From positions 79,073,422 to 79,137,421 of the forward strand of contig CP142456.1 in the NCBI GenBank assembly GCA_038049695.1: a stretch of 64,000 nucleotides of DNA, given 5' to 3'. The first letter of the stretch is position 1; the number at the start of each line of letters is the position of its first letter. The notes under the pieces were generated by a model. That model saw only the letters and a list, made by a program, of their open reading frames with translations, did not search any database and was not told the DNA's origin. The position numbers were made by a program, and so were the translations under genes. Shown one piece after another: positions 8,613 through 21,349 of this stretch. The DNA is from Cinnamomum chago (Eukaryota; Streptophyta; Magnoliopsida; Laurales; Lauraceae).

Positions 8613-11600
8613 ATGGTGAGTCTACTTTGGGTGCATTGGTTTTAGTTGTTGCTACACTTAGTATAACTAAATTTGATGAGTGTGGAAAGGTGAATTGTGG
8701 GATTTACATTGCGTAGTTTTCTAAATATGGGAAAATATTGATAGCACTGGGCATTGCCCGAGTGAGTGGTGTTTGTCCTGCTCTAGAATTCTATAGAGTA
8801 ATGCCCACTCCTTGGTGAACTAGATCATTATCTGCTGGGGGCCACACGGTATATGGATGATGCAGCAGAAAGCCAGAACATCTTGCAATTGCGGGCATCT
8901 GGATATGGGCTTGCAGATTAATGCTGAGAAGAAAACATAGTCCATGTTCCAGAATCAGCTGGATAAGAATAAGTAGAAGCTTGTGCAGTGGCCTATCTAT
9001 GCTGGGTCCCACATTCCCACTAGATGGAAGTTTGATCACTAAAAGACGGGTCCTTGCAGATGAAATGTTGGGTTTAAACACGATACTGGTTCTTGCAGGC
9101 CATACATTTTACAAATCGTAATTGGTCTGTATGTTTTGAAGCATGGATGATTATCTAGCCAGCCATCATCTACTCCTCTATTGATGGGGTGGTGTTATGA
9201 TCAACATCATAGTTTTATCCCCATCAATCTCGGGCTAAGTCGGAAACAAATTTGTTCAGCATTTTTGCAGTGGTTTCCTAGGACTGATGGGGTTAGACAT
9301 TCTTGATGTTGACGATAAAAATGGAGCAATGGTTGATTAAAACACGAGCAAGTGAATAATAAACTTATAGGAAAACGATTCCCGCCTGTCACTCGATGAA
9401 AATGAATCCAAGTATATCGGGGAAAATTGATGGTCAACTTGTAGATGTTCACCCCTTTTAACTCTTTTATTGTTGATCTCTTTGACGAAAGCTCCTTTTC
9501 TTGGACCATTAGGAAAATGCAGAATGCGCCCTTAGCTGGCTACTAATTTTCTCATTTTCTCTGCCATACATATACTAATGAACTAAGAAGATGTTGCCTT
9601 TAGTAGCATCTTCTCATCACTCCTCTAAACACAAAAGTTGATAACTATTCGTTCTGCCAAAATAATGACCACTTGCAGTTTGGGGAACATTTTCAGGAAT
9701 GATTATCTGTCGCTTACATATCAATGATGTGGTACCTCGCACGTAGCCCATGATGAGTCCGTAGTTCAAACTTGCAATATTGTACCCTTTCTTTTGCGTG
9801 TCAGAGAACTCAGCTCTAAACCGGCTGACACATTCTTATAATTATGATTGATGCAGGCTCTCCACTGAGTTTCCAACACTTTGCATCTAACTTCTTAATC
9901 TTGTGTTTTTAATCATTAACCTGATGATGCTTGTTAAATTTGCAGTAATTAATTCAAATCTTATTAAGTCTTTTCTGTTTGCTCAGGCATTATCCATTTT
10001 GTACTCATCTTTAACATAAAAAAATATTATGTATATTGTTTCAGTCAGGCCGCAAGGAAACAGTTTTAGATTTGGCAAAATTTGTTGACAAAGGCGTCCA
10101 AGTAAAGCTTACTGGTGGAAGGCAAGGTAACTCAAGTCATTTGGTTTTTCACACATATTCAATTAATAAAGATATATGGATGCCCATAACCAGATATGCA
10201 TGCAGCAATTTATAGCATAATCACAGGAAATGTATGTGCCTAAACATGATCGAGTAACAAATTGGGAAGATGGAGTCATTTCTAACATTTGCTTCTTCGT
10301 AACAGGAATCCTACATGAGAGTCACAAGTTGGATCAATCCACCATAAGTCCATAACACATCCTCTTACCTAGTTAAGACAACTCGTATTAAGCATTTAGA
10401 TAAAGCATTCATTTGTTTAATTGGTCAAATTCCTAGTCAGTACATTTCATTGAGAAAACAACACTAAAAATACATCAAAATGGAAAGAAAAAAGAATACG
10501 AACCATTGGCATCAGTTGATGCTGTAGCATTCAATCAATCCTCGTGGAAGGTTAGAAGAGAGCAAAAAAGTCTCTCCCAATGATCACCCAAGATATTACT
10601 TTACTCTAAGCCTTAACCACCACTACCTTTAATGAAGCTAATTTCTCTTTGAGAACTCTTCTATTCCTTCCCAATCAAATAGACCATGGTACAACTGCAA
10701 AAGTACAATCCTACAAGGTATTACCTTCTGTGGATCATGGGAATGGAGTTATCCAAAGCACCACTGATCTAAAAGATTCAATAGTGAATTTGACAAGACC
10801 CACTATATCTCAAACAGCTTTAAGAAATAACTAGTGCAATAGGTCTGCGTTGGTTAAAAAAAAATTAAAATCTTAATTAGAAATATTTCTAAATATTTAA
10901 ATAAATTATAAATGAATATTAACATATAATTCATAATAAAGATGAAAACTCATTAGAGAAATTTGAGGCAAGCTGGAAAATTTTAGGGGAAGATCAAGTA
11001 AATAGTAAAGATTTTAGGACCTTGATTTGATCATATTTGTGCTTAGCCATAAATTGAGTGTCATTTCATAATTAAATGTGGATTTTGGAATTAATTGGCT
11101 TCCACAATGGGCTTTACAAATTAATTCTACCAAATATTGAAAGAAAATTAAGGAGAAAAACGTCTACAATGGGCCCCACATATTAATCTTACTGAATATT
11201 GAAAGGAAAATAAGGAGAAAAAAGTAGCAGAATACAGCCTATGAAAGTGGCCCCCGTATATTGCGAGTTTGGAAAGAGAAAAAAATATGGCTTTCATAAT
11301 GGGACCAATAGATTTATTTGGTTAAATTAGTAAATGTAAATAATACAAAAAATTGTGATAAAGATGGAAACACATGAGAGAAATTTTAGGCAGTTGGGAA
11401 ATTTTAAGGGAAGATCAAGTAAATAGTAATGACTTTAGGACCTTGATTTGATTATATTTGTGCTTAGGCATAAATATAGTGTCATTTCAAAATTAAGTGT
11501 GGATTTTGAAATTAATTGGCTTCCACAATGGTCCCCACGGATTAACCATACCAAATATTGAATGAAAAATAAGGAGAAAAAAGTGCAAAAAGCCGCCTAC

Positions 11601-14600
11601 CAAAGTGCCTTAAATTTTTGCAACTTATATCTAACACGAGGGTCCCACAAATTGATTTGCGATAAAATTTAATCCATACATGTCCACCTATCACTAGAAT
11701 CATAGCCAACTTGATCTCTATATTTTTCATCAGTCTGTAGAGCCCACTATCAATGCCAAAGGTCCTTTATTCTTTTTGTGTTAGTTTAATAATCTGTGGG
11801 GCCCATTGAAGGTAAATGGTCCATGTAATTTAATAAATGATTTTGGGAGGAATAAAGAGAAGTTATTATCGTACGCTATGTTTTAGGGAAGAATAATACA
11901 TGAAGGGATGAGTATTTTGAAATTTGAAAATTCAAGAACTTTGGAAAATGGTTATCTCTTCATTGTTTTGAGAATATTTGCAGGACAGTTCCTTAGAATG
12001 CCCCGTGTCGCTCTCGTGCGAAGAGGGTTGTTGTCATTATATATATAATTCTGCACTTCCCCAGCAAAGGTGCAGTGAAGAAATACACTAGAGACATCTT
12101 CACATAAAGACAAACATCCACTGATAGTTCTGTATGCTTTTGCTTCCAAAGATTATTTTGGAATTGTTTGTTTGTGCAAAGAGAGGATTCCACATTCCAC
12201 GGATTTCTTTTTCCATAGGAGAGGAATCCTACATTCCTATTTCCTACCCCTCCCATGGGGAATTGAAATCCTATCTATCAAGGAAAATCAGTTCATTTTT
12301 TTCTTATTTCGCAAGGGAAAATGTGTCACACCAAACAACGAAACAGTAGGCTGCCCAGAAAATCAGAATAATTTTCCTCTCTAACATGGAATCCTCTCAT
12401 CACACAAACACATCCTTAGGGAGCGTTTGTGCAGAGGGGGATTCCATGGAATTGCCGTTCGGCGCCTTTCCTTGGGACGTTTGTGCAGCGACGAAAGACG
12501 CAATGATTCCCCTTTTTTTTGGCTTCATTTCCGCACGGACATAGCATTTGGAATTCCGACCTGGACGGGTAGGAAAGTGAAGCCGCGGAAGAAGTTTTCC
12601 CCTTCCATGACGTTGCACAAACGAACCCTTATCCTGTCCAGAATAATTGTCCAAGAGGATGCCAAAAACATGTGCGTAGTGGTTCAATATTCCACAAAGA
12701 CATCCATCCAATAGAGTAGCAGTTGAACAGATATGATCACAGAATGATTTAACAGAGAAAATTCACTCATCATGCTGCGTCCAAATATGGGAATCTGCTC
12801 CTTCATACAGAAAGATGCACCCTGAAGTATATAGATAACACTAACAGCTGAACTGATTAATTAATTTCCTCTTCCTGAAGTTTTCTTCTAAATACAGGTG
12901 TCTGGATTACCTCCTTTCCCATTCTCTCCATGTAATTAGAAACAATAACACCAGTACATCATTGGTCTTTCTAGAAGTGCACATGCCAATCCATCCTGCA
13001 TTTTAAAAATGAAAGAACTGATCTCTAACAGTACAATCACCCCTTCAAAGTGCTGAATATTGACTACTAGGCTCCGGAACTGCCCATCCATTATTAGCAA
13101 TATGGTAATTATGGACTATAACTGATTTCCATAAATCATGATCATACATTGCCAAATGCTACAGCACCTTACTTCCTTACCCAAAACTCTGTCCTTCTAA
13201 TAGATCTAACTCCAATACCTCCCAGTTAAGATGGTTTAAAAACTATATTCCAACCGACCAAGTCATATTTTTAGTGCTCATCCAAGTCATTCTACAGGAA
13301 CTCCTGTTGGATCCTTTGAATCCTCTTAACCACAACTGGACTATTGCGCCAGAAAAAAAAAAAAAAAGAAAACAAAAAACCCACAACTGGACATTGAAGA
13401 TCAGGACAAAGTAGATTGGGAGTCTAGCCAAATGCTGACTTTATCATCAATATCATTCTTCCTCTAAGAGAGATAGTGAGTTTTCCATGAAGAAAACTTC
13501 GTCTCAAACTATTAACAAAGGATCCCACATGGATTTAGTAGGCTTTCCAACATAATGCCAAACTGAAATATGTGGAAGGGAACCTACATGGATGTCACCC
13601 AAAAACCACTGTCAAGACTCAAGAGTTTAACTTATGTAATGTTCATCTGCACGCGAATTTTATTTTAAGCTTGGACACTACTTAAAACTCCCATATGATC
13701 ATTGTAAATTCTCCACAGAAATCTTAATATCAGAATTTTCAATATTTTTATCAATCCCAACCTTGAAGAACCCAGACAAACTACTAATTCTACTTGGCTC
13801 CCTTCCTCTCTTCCCATCCCCATATTTAGACACTGTCGTTTTCCTCTAAAGAACTTTTTTCTTCCTCAAACCTCTATTTCGATTTGCTAAGCAAACCCCA
13901 ATTTCTATTGATCAATAAACCTTGGCCTAGCTCTTCTTCCTAATCAAGCTTCACCACCTCACTCTTCTTCATAAGATGCAATTTCCTCTTTTCCTCAACT
14001 CCCTCCCAGAGAAATTTCATCTTTACCTCTACTAACCTTAAGCATATTTTGTGCACGAACCATTAACCTGTCTATTACACTCCGGTGAACTAATTTCTCG
14101 CTATTGAGTTAAGGTCAGGCATTAAGCCACAGTGAATTTGCTATGTTTCTCCATACACTTCCATTATTTCCATGAATGTTGGGTTGAACTTTCTGTTAGA
14201 TTAGAAGTGCCAGGTTAAAATTCTTTTGCATTCATTGATCTAATTTTCTTGGTGCAAAGGATATATTATAGCTTTTGTTTCAATTCAAGCCACATGACTT
14301 CTTTGCTTTTATTTTACTTTATTTTGTTTTTTAGTTACTGGTACTTTGAAGGGATATGATCAATTGCTGAACCTTGTGCTGGATGAAGCCATAGAGTTTC
14401 TTAGAGGTACGGGTATTTTAGTTTTTTTCTTTCTGTTTTTTTTTTTTTTTTTACCTGATTAGTTATTGTGGTGAATTTTAATCAATGTTGTAGAAGTTTC
14501 AAATAGATAGTATTTTCTTTCTTCTTATTCTTCTTCATTGTTTCCCCTGGTTAAGGCACTACATTACTACTCCAAAAGAATAGCCATCTTTCTATTGGCC

Positions 14601-17600
14601 TTTTCTTATAATGGGTTAATTTATGGCTTGATCCTAGCCTACAACTTCCATAGTCATGCATGCTCGGACCAGGCTTCAGTGGAAACTATTGTCATATTTT
14701 GGTCCTCGGTTAAGGAGAAGTCTAATTAATGTTTGTTGTTCGTTTGCTGCAGATCCGGATGATCCGCTAAAGACTACTGATCAGACGAGGCAGCTTGGCC
14801 TGATAGTATGTTTTCTTCTTATATCTTGTGTAGATTTCTCACTGATGTGGAAAGGGAGAGAGAGGAGAGAGGGCTCTGAAATTGGACAATTTAATCAACT
14901 TCCAGTAATGGCTTATGGCCAAAATGCTATGCCAGGATAGGTTACTTGTTCTTAACTAGTGAAATGATTATATAATACTAGCCTCACTAAAATTAATTAA
15001 AAAAAAAATCTCTTGTGATTGGTGCCTTTTCTTCCATTTGTTCTGTTTGTGCAGCGGTAGTTGCTTTGATTAACAGCAACCACAAAGTCCTTCATTTGGA
15101 TGTTTGTATGTTATTCAAGGGCCCTTGCTCATCAGATGTGGACTTTGCTCTTCTGTTTTTTGATTTTTTCCTTCTAATAGTAAATTTTGTAGCAAGCTAA
15201 TATACTATTTGTCACATCCAATGAATTCCCAAATTTATATATGACTAGTATCGTTAACTTAAGACTAATCATCAGCTCTCTGAGCAATGCCGTTTCTTTC
15301 ACCCTTAATTAAAGCCTCATTCTTTTAATGACTAGTATCGTTAACTTAAGACTAATCATCAGCTCTCTGAGCAATGCCGTTTCTTTCACCCATAATTAAA
15401 GCCTCATTCTTTTAACTCCATAATCTATCATGTCTTTCCTTGCTATTCAAGGTCTTTATTTTGATCTCCCCCTTTCCCTAGCCTTTGGACTTGATTTATT
15501 GTATGGGGCCTGTTATTTGTCTTGTCTGTGTATGCGTGAGCACTGAAGTCATCTAAAATGAGACTTGTTAATTCTCTTCTATTGGAGCTACTCAAAAGCG
15601 TCTTCTTCCTTAATCCTAATTATATCCTTTGACCTTTATTGTTTCTCAACACATCCTTAATTGCATGAGCATCTCAGCCACATGTACTCATTGTCTAAAA
15701 TTGAACTCCATGCAACAAAAGTAGGTTCAAATTGCCATCTTAAAAAATTGCTTCTTTAACCGGTGTGGCACTCGACGATCACTTGACACTTCACTACTAT
15801 GTGTCCAGTAAAAAAGGAAGAGTAGATGCCTAACCAGTTGAGATATATCTGGGAAATGGAATCTGTGTGTAGTGCCCCATCAAATCGAGTCTGGGTCCCT
15901 GAACCATGTCCTTTTGAATTGCATTTGGAACTGTAGCAATATGTATGTTTCCTGTGGAGCAGGACACTAATTCCTCCACTTGACAGCAAACATTCTTCAG
16001 TTTGCTGATGATACCATTGTCTTTTATGGAGCGGATTTGATGCCAATTTCGAATTTGCACATTGTTCTTATGGTGGCTTGAGTTAGTTTCTGGTTTGAAG
16101 TTTAATTATGGTAAGTTCAAACTTATGGGTGTTCGAATTGAGTCTCCTGAGGTGGATGTTTTGAGATGTTGAGCGGTTCTTTACCTTTCTACCTATTTGG
16201 GATTGCTATTATGTGTTGGTCAGGCTAATAATGCTTTATGGACTCCGGTTGTTGAGTGCTATAATAAGTTATCTACTTTGAAGAATCGCTATTTGCCATT
16301 GAGTGGTTGGATTACTCCTATCAAATCAGCCCTTTTGTATTCTTCCTATTTATTTCATTTCAGTATTTTGGTGCCCTTGAATGTGTTAAAACATGCGTTC
16401 GGCAGGGCGGGATGTTCCTGCACCCCACTTTCGGGCCTCATGTATGTGGCGATTGATTCTTCGGGTGCGTTGTGTTTTTTTTTTCCCTCATTTCAATATC
16501 AGGTTTATGTTGGTAATTGAATACAATTTTGGAAGGATGGTTGGTGTGGTGGGAATGTGTTGGTACTTGGTACTTGGTAGAGGCCTTTGCAGCTCTGTTG
16601 GGTGGCGGATAGCACTGACGTTTTGTTCTGTGCTTTCGTTGATTGGGTGGGGTATACGGTGGTTTGGTCCCTCTTTTTTCTCATAATCTTTATGATTAGA
16701 AGGTCCTTGAGTAGGTGTTACTTATGACATCGTTGCATAGTGTTTTTGTTCCAGTTAGGGAGCAGGACGTAAGTGTTTTTTTTTTGTTAGTCTTTTTACA
16801 GCTGATTGGGCCCTTTGAGTGGTCCCTATAAAGGCTCCCTTTCCTGTCCTTTCCATTCTGTGGGTGGCTATTTTGATGAAGCAATTAACTGTGGATCGGT
16901 TGCATCAGTGGAAGCCAATTATTATTAATGCCTGCATGTTCTTGTGGGATGCTGGGGATGTTGATCATTTGCTGCTTCATTGCCCCTTTGCCAGATTTGT
17001 TTCAGCTTATTTTCTGCAGCCTTTGGAGTTTCTTGAGTATTCCCTCAGATGGTTCATTTGTTGGTGGAAATGTGGTCATTTGGTATTCAGACTTGATGAG
17101 AAGCTCTTTCATGGGGTTGCCGTTTGGTGGCAGTGTTTTTGGTGTATTTCATGGGAACTAGATTTGAGTTGCTTTTGCGATGAGTCTGCTTCACCACCTA
17201 GATGTTGCGCTTAGCGCTTCACTATCTCTCTTGGGTTCTTGCTTTGTGTGAGTTTGATGGTTTCCAGGCTTCTGATTTGTTTTAATGTTGGTTTGGGATT
17301 TTATGATTTATCTTTGTTATTCAACATAGTTGGGACAAGGCTTTGAACAAAATTTGTTGCTATTATATATATATATATATATGTATCTTCGAAAATTATT
17401 TTCTCAAGAAAGTGGCAAGATATTTTTTATAAGAGTTTTCGTGGGGATATTATTGATATCCCTGAAATAAATTAATTGATAAATAGTTAAAAATAATTAA
17501 AAAGATACAAATAAATAGAAAATATTATTAAAACTATTTTTATAGACTTTTCCTGAATATCATTTTTATTCTGATATCATTACTTGGTTATATGAAAATT

Positions 17601-17835
17601 TCACAATATTATTGGAAAAATACCATTTTAGTCAAATATGATATTTTCAAACATTGCTGATATTGGTGAAATCCATAGCAAATTCACTCCAGTAGAAACT
17701 ATATAGCAATTTCTTATTGATTGTTTTTCTATGGTGCTACAGGTCTGCCGAGGAACTGCTGTAATGCTTGTATCTCCGACTGATGGAACGGATGAGCTTC
17801 CCACGAACCCATTTATTCAGCCAGATGGTGCATAG
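8613..17835 (+). CDS. LSM7: LSM7, U6 snRNA-associated Sm-like protein LSm7 (spliced)
   Basis: Subunit of the heptameric LSm rings: LSm1-7 in cytoplasmic decapping of mRNA and LSm2-8 bound to U6 snRNA in the nucleus. Coding exons: 8613-8615, 10045-10126, 14335-14406, 14753-14805, 17743-17835, totalling 303 nt or 100 aa plus TAG. The protein starts M|SGRKETVLDLAKFVDK. The Sm1 motif covers roughly residues 13-45 (GVQVKLTGGRQVTG and GYDQLLNLVLDEAIE) and Sm2 follows (LGLIVCRGTAVMLVSP), then the C terminus FIQPDGA. Length and sequence fit plant LSM7 (about 99 aa). All junctions are GT-AG and in phase. The ATG is the last codon of its exon (8536-8615), so the start codon is separated from codon 2 by a 1429-bp intron. 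Introns of 4208 and 2937 bp hold MITEs and an L1 relic. No stop or frameshift is present, so the gene looks functional. Confidence 0.95.
10935..11620. repeat. Direct repeat about 230 bp long, two copies about 420 bp apart, in LSM7 intron 3
   Basis: Copies at about 10938-11168 and 11358-11583 share, in order, AAAGATGGAAAC/AAAGATGAAAAC, AAGATCAAGTAAATAGTAA, TTTAGGACCTTGATTTGAT, CATATTTGTGCTTAG, GTGTCATTTCA, ATTAATTGGCTTCCACAATG and a TAAGGAGAAAAA end. Partial copies of the TTCCACAATGGG / AAGGAGAAAAA module occur between them (about 11165-11225). This is a non-coding dispersed or tandem family that I do not recognise. Confidence 0.55.
12156..12415. mobile_element. Tourist-like MITE in LSM7 intron 3
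   Basis: The left end contains TTTGTGCAAAGAGAGGATTCC. The reverse complement of the right end contains TTTGTGTGATGAGAGGATTCC. TTA flanks both sides (12153-12155 and 12416-12418). The interior is non-coding. The left boundary is less certain than the right because the terminal bases differ. Confidence 0.5.
12419..12628. mobile_element. Tourist-like (PIF/Harbinger) MITE, 210 bp, TTA target duplication
   Basis: The left terminus GGGAGCGTTTGTGCA and right terminus (reverse complement) GGGTTCGTTTGTGCA form a 15-bp inverted repeat with two mismatches. TTA is duplicated at 12416-12418 and 12629-12631, the standard PIF/Harbinger target. It abuts the preceding MITE and apparently shares its TTA. Confidence 0.75.
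15241..15414. repeat. Near-perfect 87-bp tandem duplication in LSM7 intron 5
   Basis: Unit 1 (15241-15327) and unit 2 (15328-15414) both begin ATGACTAGTATCGTTAACTT. By eye they differ at one base, ACCCTTAATT against ACCCATAATT. The high identity implies a recent duplication. Non-coding. Confidence 0.85.
15975..17250 (+). mobile_element. L1-type LINE relic in LSM7 intron 5
   Basis: Translation in broken frames gives QFADDTIVFYGAD (reverse transcriptase active site, FADD codons at 16001-16012), then YLPLSGWITPIKSALLYSS near 16290-16350. It ends with DVDHLLLHCPFARF near 16957-16998, the zf-RVT motif typical of plant L1 elements. Stops and frameshifts disrupt it throughout, and the endonuclease part is absent or unrecognisable. 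A TA-rich tract follows at 17361-17384. Same orientation as LSM7. Confidence 0.75.
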
Positions 17836-19383
17836 GCTTGTCTTAAACTCTCTTTTGTTTCTTGATTAGTTTCTGACTGTACCGAAATGAAATGGTATGC
17901 CTTGTTTTCTAGCCCTTTCTTCCATTTGCAAATGTTATTCCATGCATGGCAGAGGGAGAGTTAAGTTAAGTTGACTGTGAAAATGCCATACTGTAATCTG
18001 GAATGAAATGCATATGCCTAATGAATGTCATATCCATTATACTATGGATTGCAGAAGCATAATGTTTATAGATGGAACTGTTTTTTGGTAGCCTCTGAAT
18101 CTTCAGCATTATCTGTTTACGTTCTACATGAAAATAAAGATGCTCCCTGTGAAACATGGCATCTGACAGCAATTTGTTCGGTTTATGTCTGGTAGCTGCC
18201 TTGTGTTGCAACAGCTGCTATTATTGGTTCAACCGTCTCTAGCATGTTAGTTTGGTTTAGGCACATGATAACAGCCATTAGGATGCACCTCGGCCAGGGC
18301 AAACTAGGTATGAGCCCAACCAACTCTGATCGAAGTACCAATTGGACCACGGCTCTGACCCAGATGGAACCTGAACAATATGGCAAACTGAAGCTGGAGC
18401 TGGATTGTAAATTCTCTGCCCATGTGCAATTTGAGTTGAGCCGGTTTGACCTGGCTATTCCGGTTGCATTTAAGTACATGAACATCATCATCTTAGGCTT
18501 ACACCATTTACGTGGGTTGATGTGAAGAGTCCTACTATATGCAGAAAGCCAGAGGCATGTAGGCTTCTTCCTTTTCTATTTATGGCCTATTTGTGAAGAT
18601 TTAGAAAGTAAAGTGATGCAGACCATGGCCAAAACTGACTTATCAAAGATGGCCCAAGAAGACCAGGAGCCCATAACTCAAGTGACTAATTAGTCACATG
18701 TTAAATAAGGGCCATGCCATATGCCGAATCTCATTTTTATGAAATTTTATTTTGAGTCAACGTTATTGGAATTTGCTTAAATTAGAATGATAAGCTTGTC
18801 AAGATCTTGATCAGAAATTAGCAATCTCTAATTGAGAGTTATATGATTGCCTACTCTAATTAGGAAGGGTAATCTTCAATTGAGAGCCAAGAGTTGCTTA
18901 TTACTCTATATAATGGTTGCAATACTCTTCAAATAAATCAATGAATATGAGCAATGTACTCATCCATAATTAAGCACTCGAAGGTACAAACCAAAACCAG
19001 CATTCTATATAGGTTCCAAATTCCAAGCCCGAATCCGTCCAAGACCTAACAAGCTTGAGCCCAAATTTCAGTTCAAATTAGGTCATGCGGTTTTGGGTTC
19101 TAGCTACCCCAACTCACACCCGTCACAACTATAAGCCATCATTTGTAGGTAGGAACACATTCAGCATCTTCAGTATAATAAATCAATGGATAGTAGGGAA
19201 TGATCTAGCAGAACTCCTCATGTACATTTGATAAGTGCCCTCGCCTTTTATGAACCAGAGCCACTGGATAGGAAGGGCACACAAGGGATGCCCAATGTCC
19301 CCCCTCTTTTCTACTACATTGTTCAAATGACAGTGAAGAGCCTACAAAAACATCTGTCCTGGCTTAGTTCCCCTCTCCATCTT
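17836..19383. other. LSM7 3' UTR and intergenic sequence, no further gene seen
   Basis: The T-rich sequence directly after the LSM7 stop is probably 3' UTR; its end cannot be placed. The remainder to the SINE at 19384 shows no conserved protein and no recognisable RNA gene. The short reading frames here (for example 18183-18525) have no family signature. Confidence 0.5.
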
Positions 19384-19615
19384 TCTCTTTTTTTCATAGT
19401 AATTTTTTTAGTGTTTTTGGTTCCCCTCTCCATGCCGCCCCCCCCCCTTTTTTTTTATTTACTATCGGAGGGTTTCAAACCCTTCGGGTTGATAGCACTA
19501 GTGGACTCAACCTTTGATTCTTAAAGGAGGAGGAATCGGAGGTCGATACCAAGACTTCTAGCCCCGGAAAAGAGAGGAACCGTTGTCTTGACTACTCGAC
19601 CAACCCCTTGGTTAA
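19384..19615 (-). mobile_element. tRNA-derived SINE, 16-bp target duplication
   Basis: On the minus strand the head reads GGTTGGTCGAGTAGTCAAGAC (A-box-like, resembling tRNA Leu/Ser) and then GGTATCGACCTCC (B-box-like). The unit continues to an A-rich tail, the T-run at about 19449-19458 on the plus strand. TTCCCCTCTCCATCTT is repeated at 19368-19383 and 19616-19631. A third partial copy TTCCCCTCTCCAT lies at about 19421-19433 inside, so the true tail end may be closer to 19434. Confidence 0.6.
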
Positions 19616-19631
19616 TTCCCCTCTCCATCTT

Positions 19632-20649
19632 GAAGGTGATATATTTGGCAATCATGCGGTTCTCATCTATTGAAATTTGTTCGAGCATGAAATTAATAAT
19701 TAAAACTATCCAATCAGTCTGATATTCTTTGGTTGTATTTTGATGCTTATAACAACTGATTTCATGATCCAAAAGATTTCCATGTCTAAATGGTAGTCAT
19801 CCCAACCAAACTGATTTTGGGGCCAATCTTGATTCACAATGCGACCTTAATCACATCCCACTCATCACCATATTTTGGGCATGCATTCAGGTCGGTCCCA
19901 TACACTGCAAGTATCATCTTTATCAACTGTGATCTCTCTAAATCCTCACTAACTATAGGGGTTACTTTGAAAAGATGATTAGGCATGAAAGATTTGCATT
20001 GAGAAGAAAATGTGGTAAAAAAAAACGAAGGATAAAACCTTCATAGATAATAATGACAAGTAAACTGTCCAGACAAAGCATCTGAAACTAGGCTGTTTTA
20101 GGATGCACAGAGTTTGGATATTTGGGCAAAATCTCAATAATCAAATCTATAGCCAATTGCAACCTAAGGAAAGCAAACTATTAGCAATAGTTCTTTGGGT
20201 TAATCTTTTCTATCTTCTCTAGGCCAATCAATGTTTTCCAATTTCTCAACCATATCCATTCCCCCAAAAAAAATATTCAGAACTTCTTGAGGCTTTGGGA
20301 CATCCAAAGTCCAAATATTCAAATAAAATCTACGTCCGAAGTCCAGTAACAGAATTGAAGATGATCTAATACAAGAAACATTATTCTTGACAAGAATTAT
20401 AGAATTCATTCACAACTGACAAATATGTCTTTCTCTTCTTTATAAAGAATCAAAGAACAAAACAAGAGCTTAAGTGAAGGACTGTAACATGAATTTTCAA
20501 GAAACCAATTAAAGCATCTGTATACAAGTATTCGCAACTAACCTATAATGAGTTTACATGAATGAAAGCACCAACTGAATTATATCGGAAACAAGAAACT
20601 ACTATAAAAACTACTGTGAAATTAAGGGCAGCAAGCAATGGCTAGTCTT
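19632..20649. other. Intergenic, no gene seen
   Basis: Unremarkable AT-rich sequence between the SINE and the stop codon of the B3 gene. The portion nearest 20649 is probably the 3' UTR of that minus-strand gene. No repeats or RNA genes are recognised. Confidence 0.4.
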
Positions 20650-21213
20650 TCAAGCACGCTTTAGAACCGAAAACAAGAAACACGACTGCTTTGAGTCCCA
20701 GCACAATCCAATCTCATCTCCTTCCTTTAATTTCCTCCGGACTACGAAGTCTTGGCTCCATCCAGATTGGAACACGTATAATTTGTTCGATTTCCAACGG
20801 CGAAATACCACCCAATGAGAAGAGAATTTAGTGTCTACATCTTTGATAAGCACCTGAACTCGCATCCCTTCATCTGTAATCCTCCCCACCTTAACAGGAT
20901 CCCACTTGGGGAAGAAAGTCGCGACGTGGTCGTGGTGCAACACCAACCTGCACAGCTGACCCACGTCGCTCCTCTTCAGACTCTTGACAATATCCCAAAC
21001 TGGTGGCTTGTGGTGATCCTCCTCCTCCTGTTGAGGGTGGTTGTTCAGCCGGTGCTTCAATTGCCCAAGAAGATCTAATTCCGGGGTCTCACCAATCCCA
21101 CTTCGAATTAATACAAGACCCAACAAATATGGAGTACTTGAAGATCCATTATCTTGGATCTCTTTTTCTGTGTCTTTGGTGTGAAAAAAATCATAGAAAG
21201 GAACCCACTCCAT
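20650..21213 (-). CDS. B3 DNA-binding domain protein
   Basis: Single-exon gene of 187 aa, starting at the ATG (21211-21213) of MEWVPFYDFFHTKD; in-frame upstream codons lack another ATG. Residues about 73-187 form a plant B3 domain: IVKSLKRSDVGQLCRLVL at its start, then WVVFRRWKSNKLYVF in the middle and FVVRRKLKEGDEIGLCWD near the end, closing FLFSVL. This arrangement resembles the small, fast-evolving B3 (REM-like / At2g33720-type) proteins more than ARF or ABI3 types, which carry extra domains. B3 proteins bind DNA in the nucleus; the target here is unknown. A TATAAATA box on the minus strand (21350-21357) lies about 137 bp upstream of the ATG. The frame is intact. Small B3 genes are often lowly expressed, so transcription needs confirmation. 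Confidence 0.85.
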   Translation of the reverse strand: MEWVPFYDFFHTKDTEKEIQDNGSSSTPYLLGLVLIRSGIGETPELDLLGQLKHRLNNHPQQEEEDHHKPPVWDIVKSLKRSDVGQLCRLVLHHDHVATFFPKWDPVKVGRITDEGMRVQVLIKDVDTKFSSHWVVFRRWKSNKLYVFQSGWSQDFVVRRKLKEGDEIGLCWDSKQSCFLFSVLKRA

Positions 21214-21349
21214 GTGAAGAAGAAGAATTAGAACAAGAAACACAGGATGAAGAAAAAAAAAAGAGTTGATGGAATTAGAAGAAGAAGAAGAAGAAGCTGG
21301 AATGTGATGAATGGAGAATGTGAGAGACGGGAGTGCTGGAATTGTTGTG

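Noticed and set aside
20650-21243. Longer B3 frame starting at 21243 with a hydrophobic N terminus
   Set aside because: The extra codons have no ATG; the first ATG in frame is at 21213, so the apparent signal-like stretch is untranslated leader.
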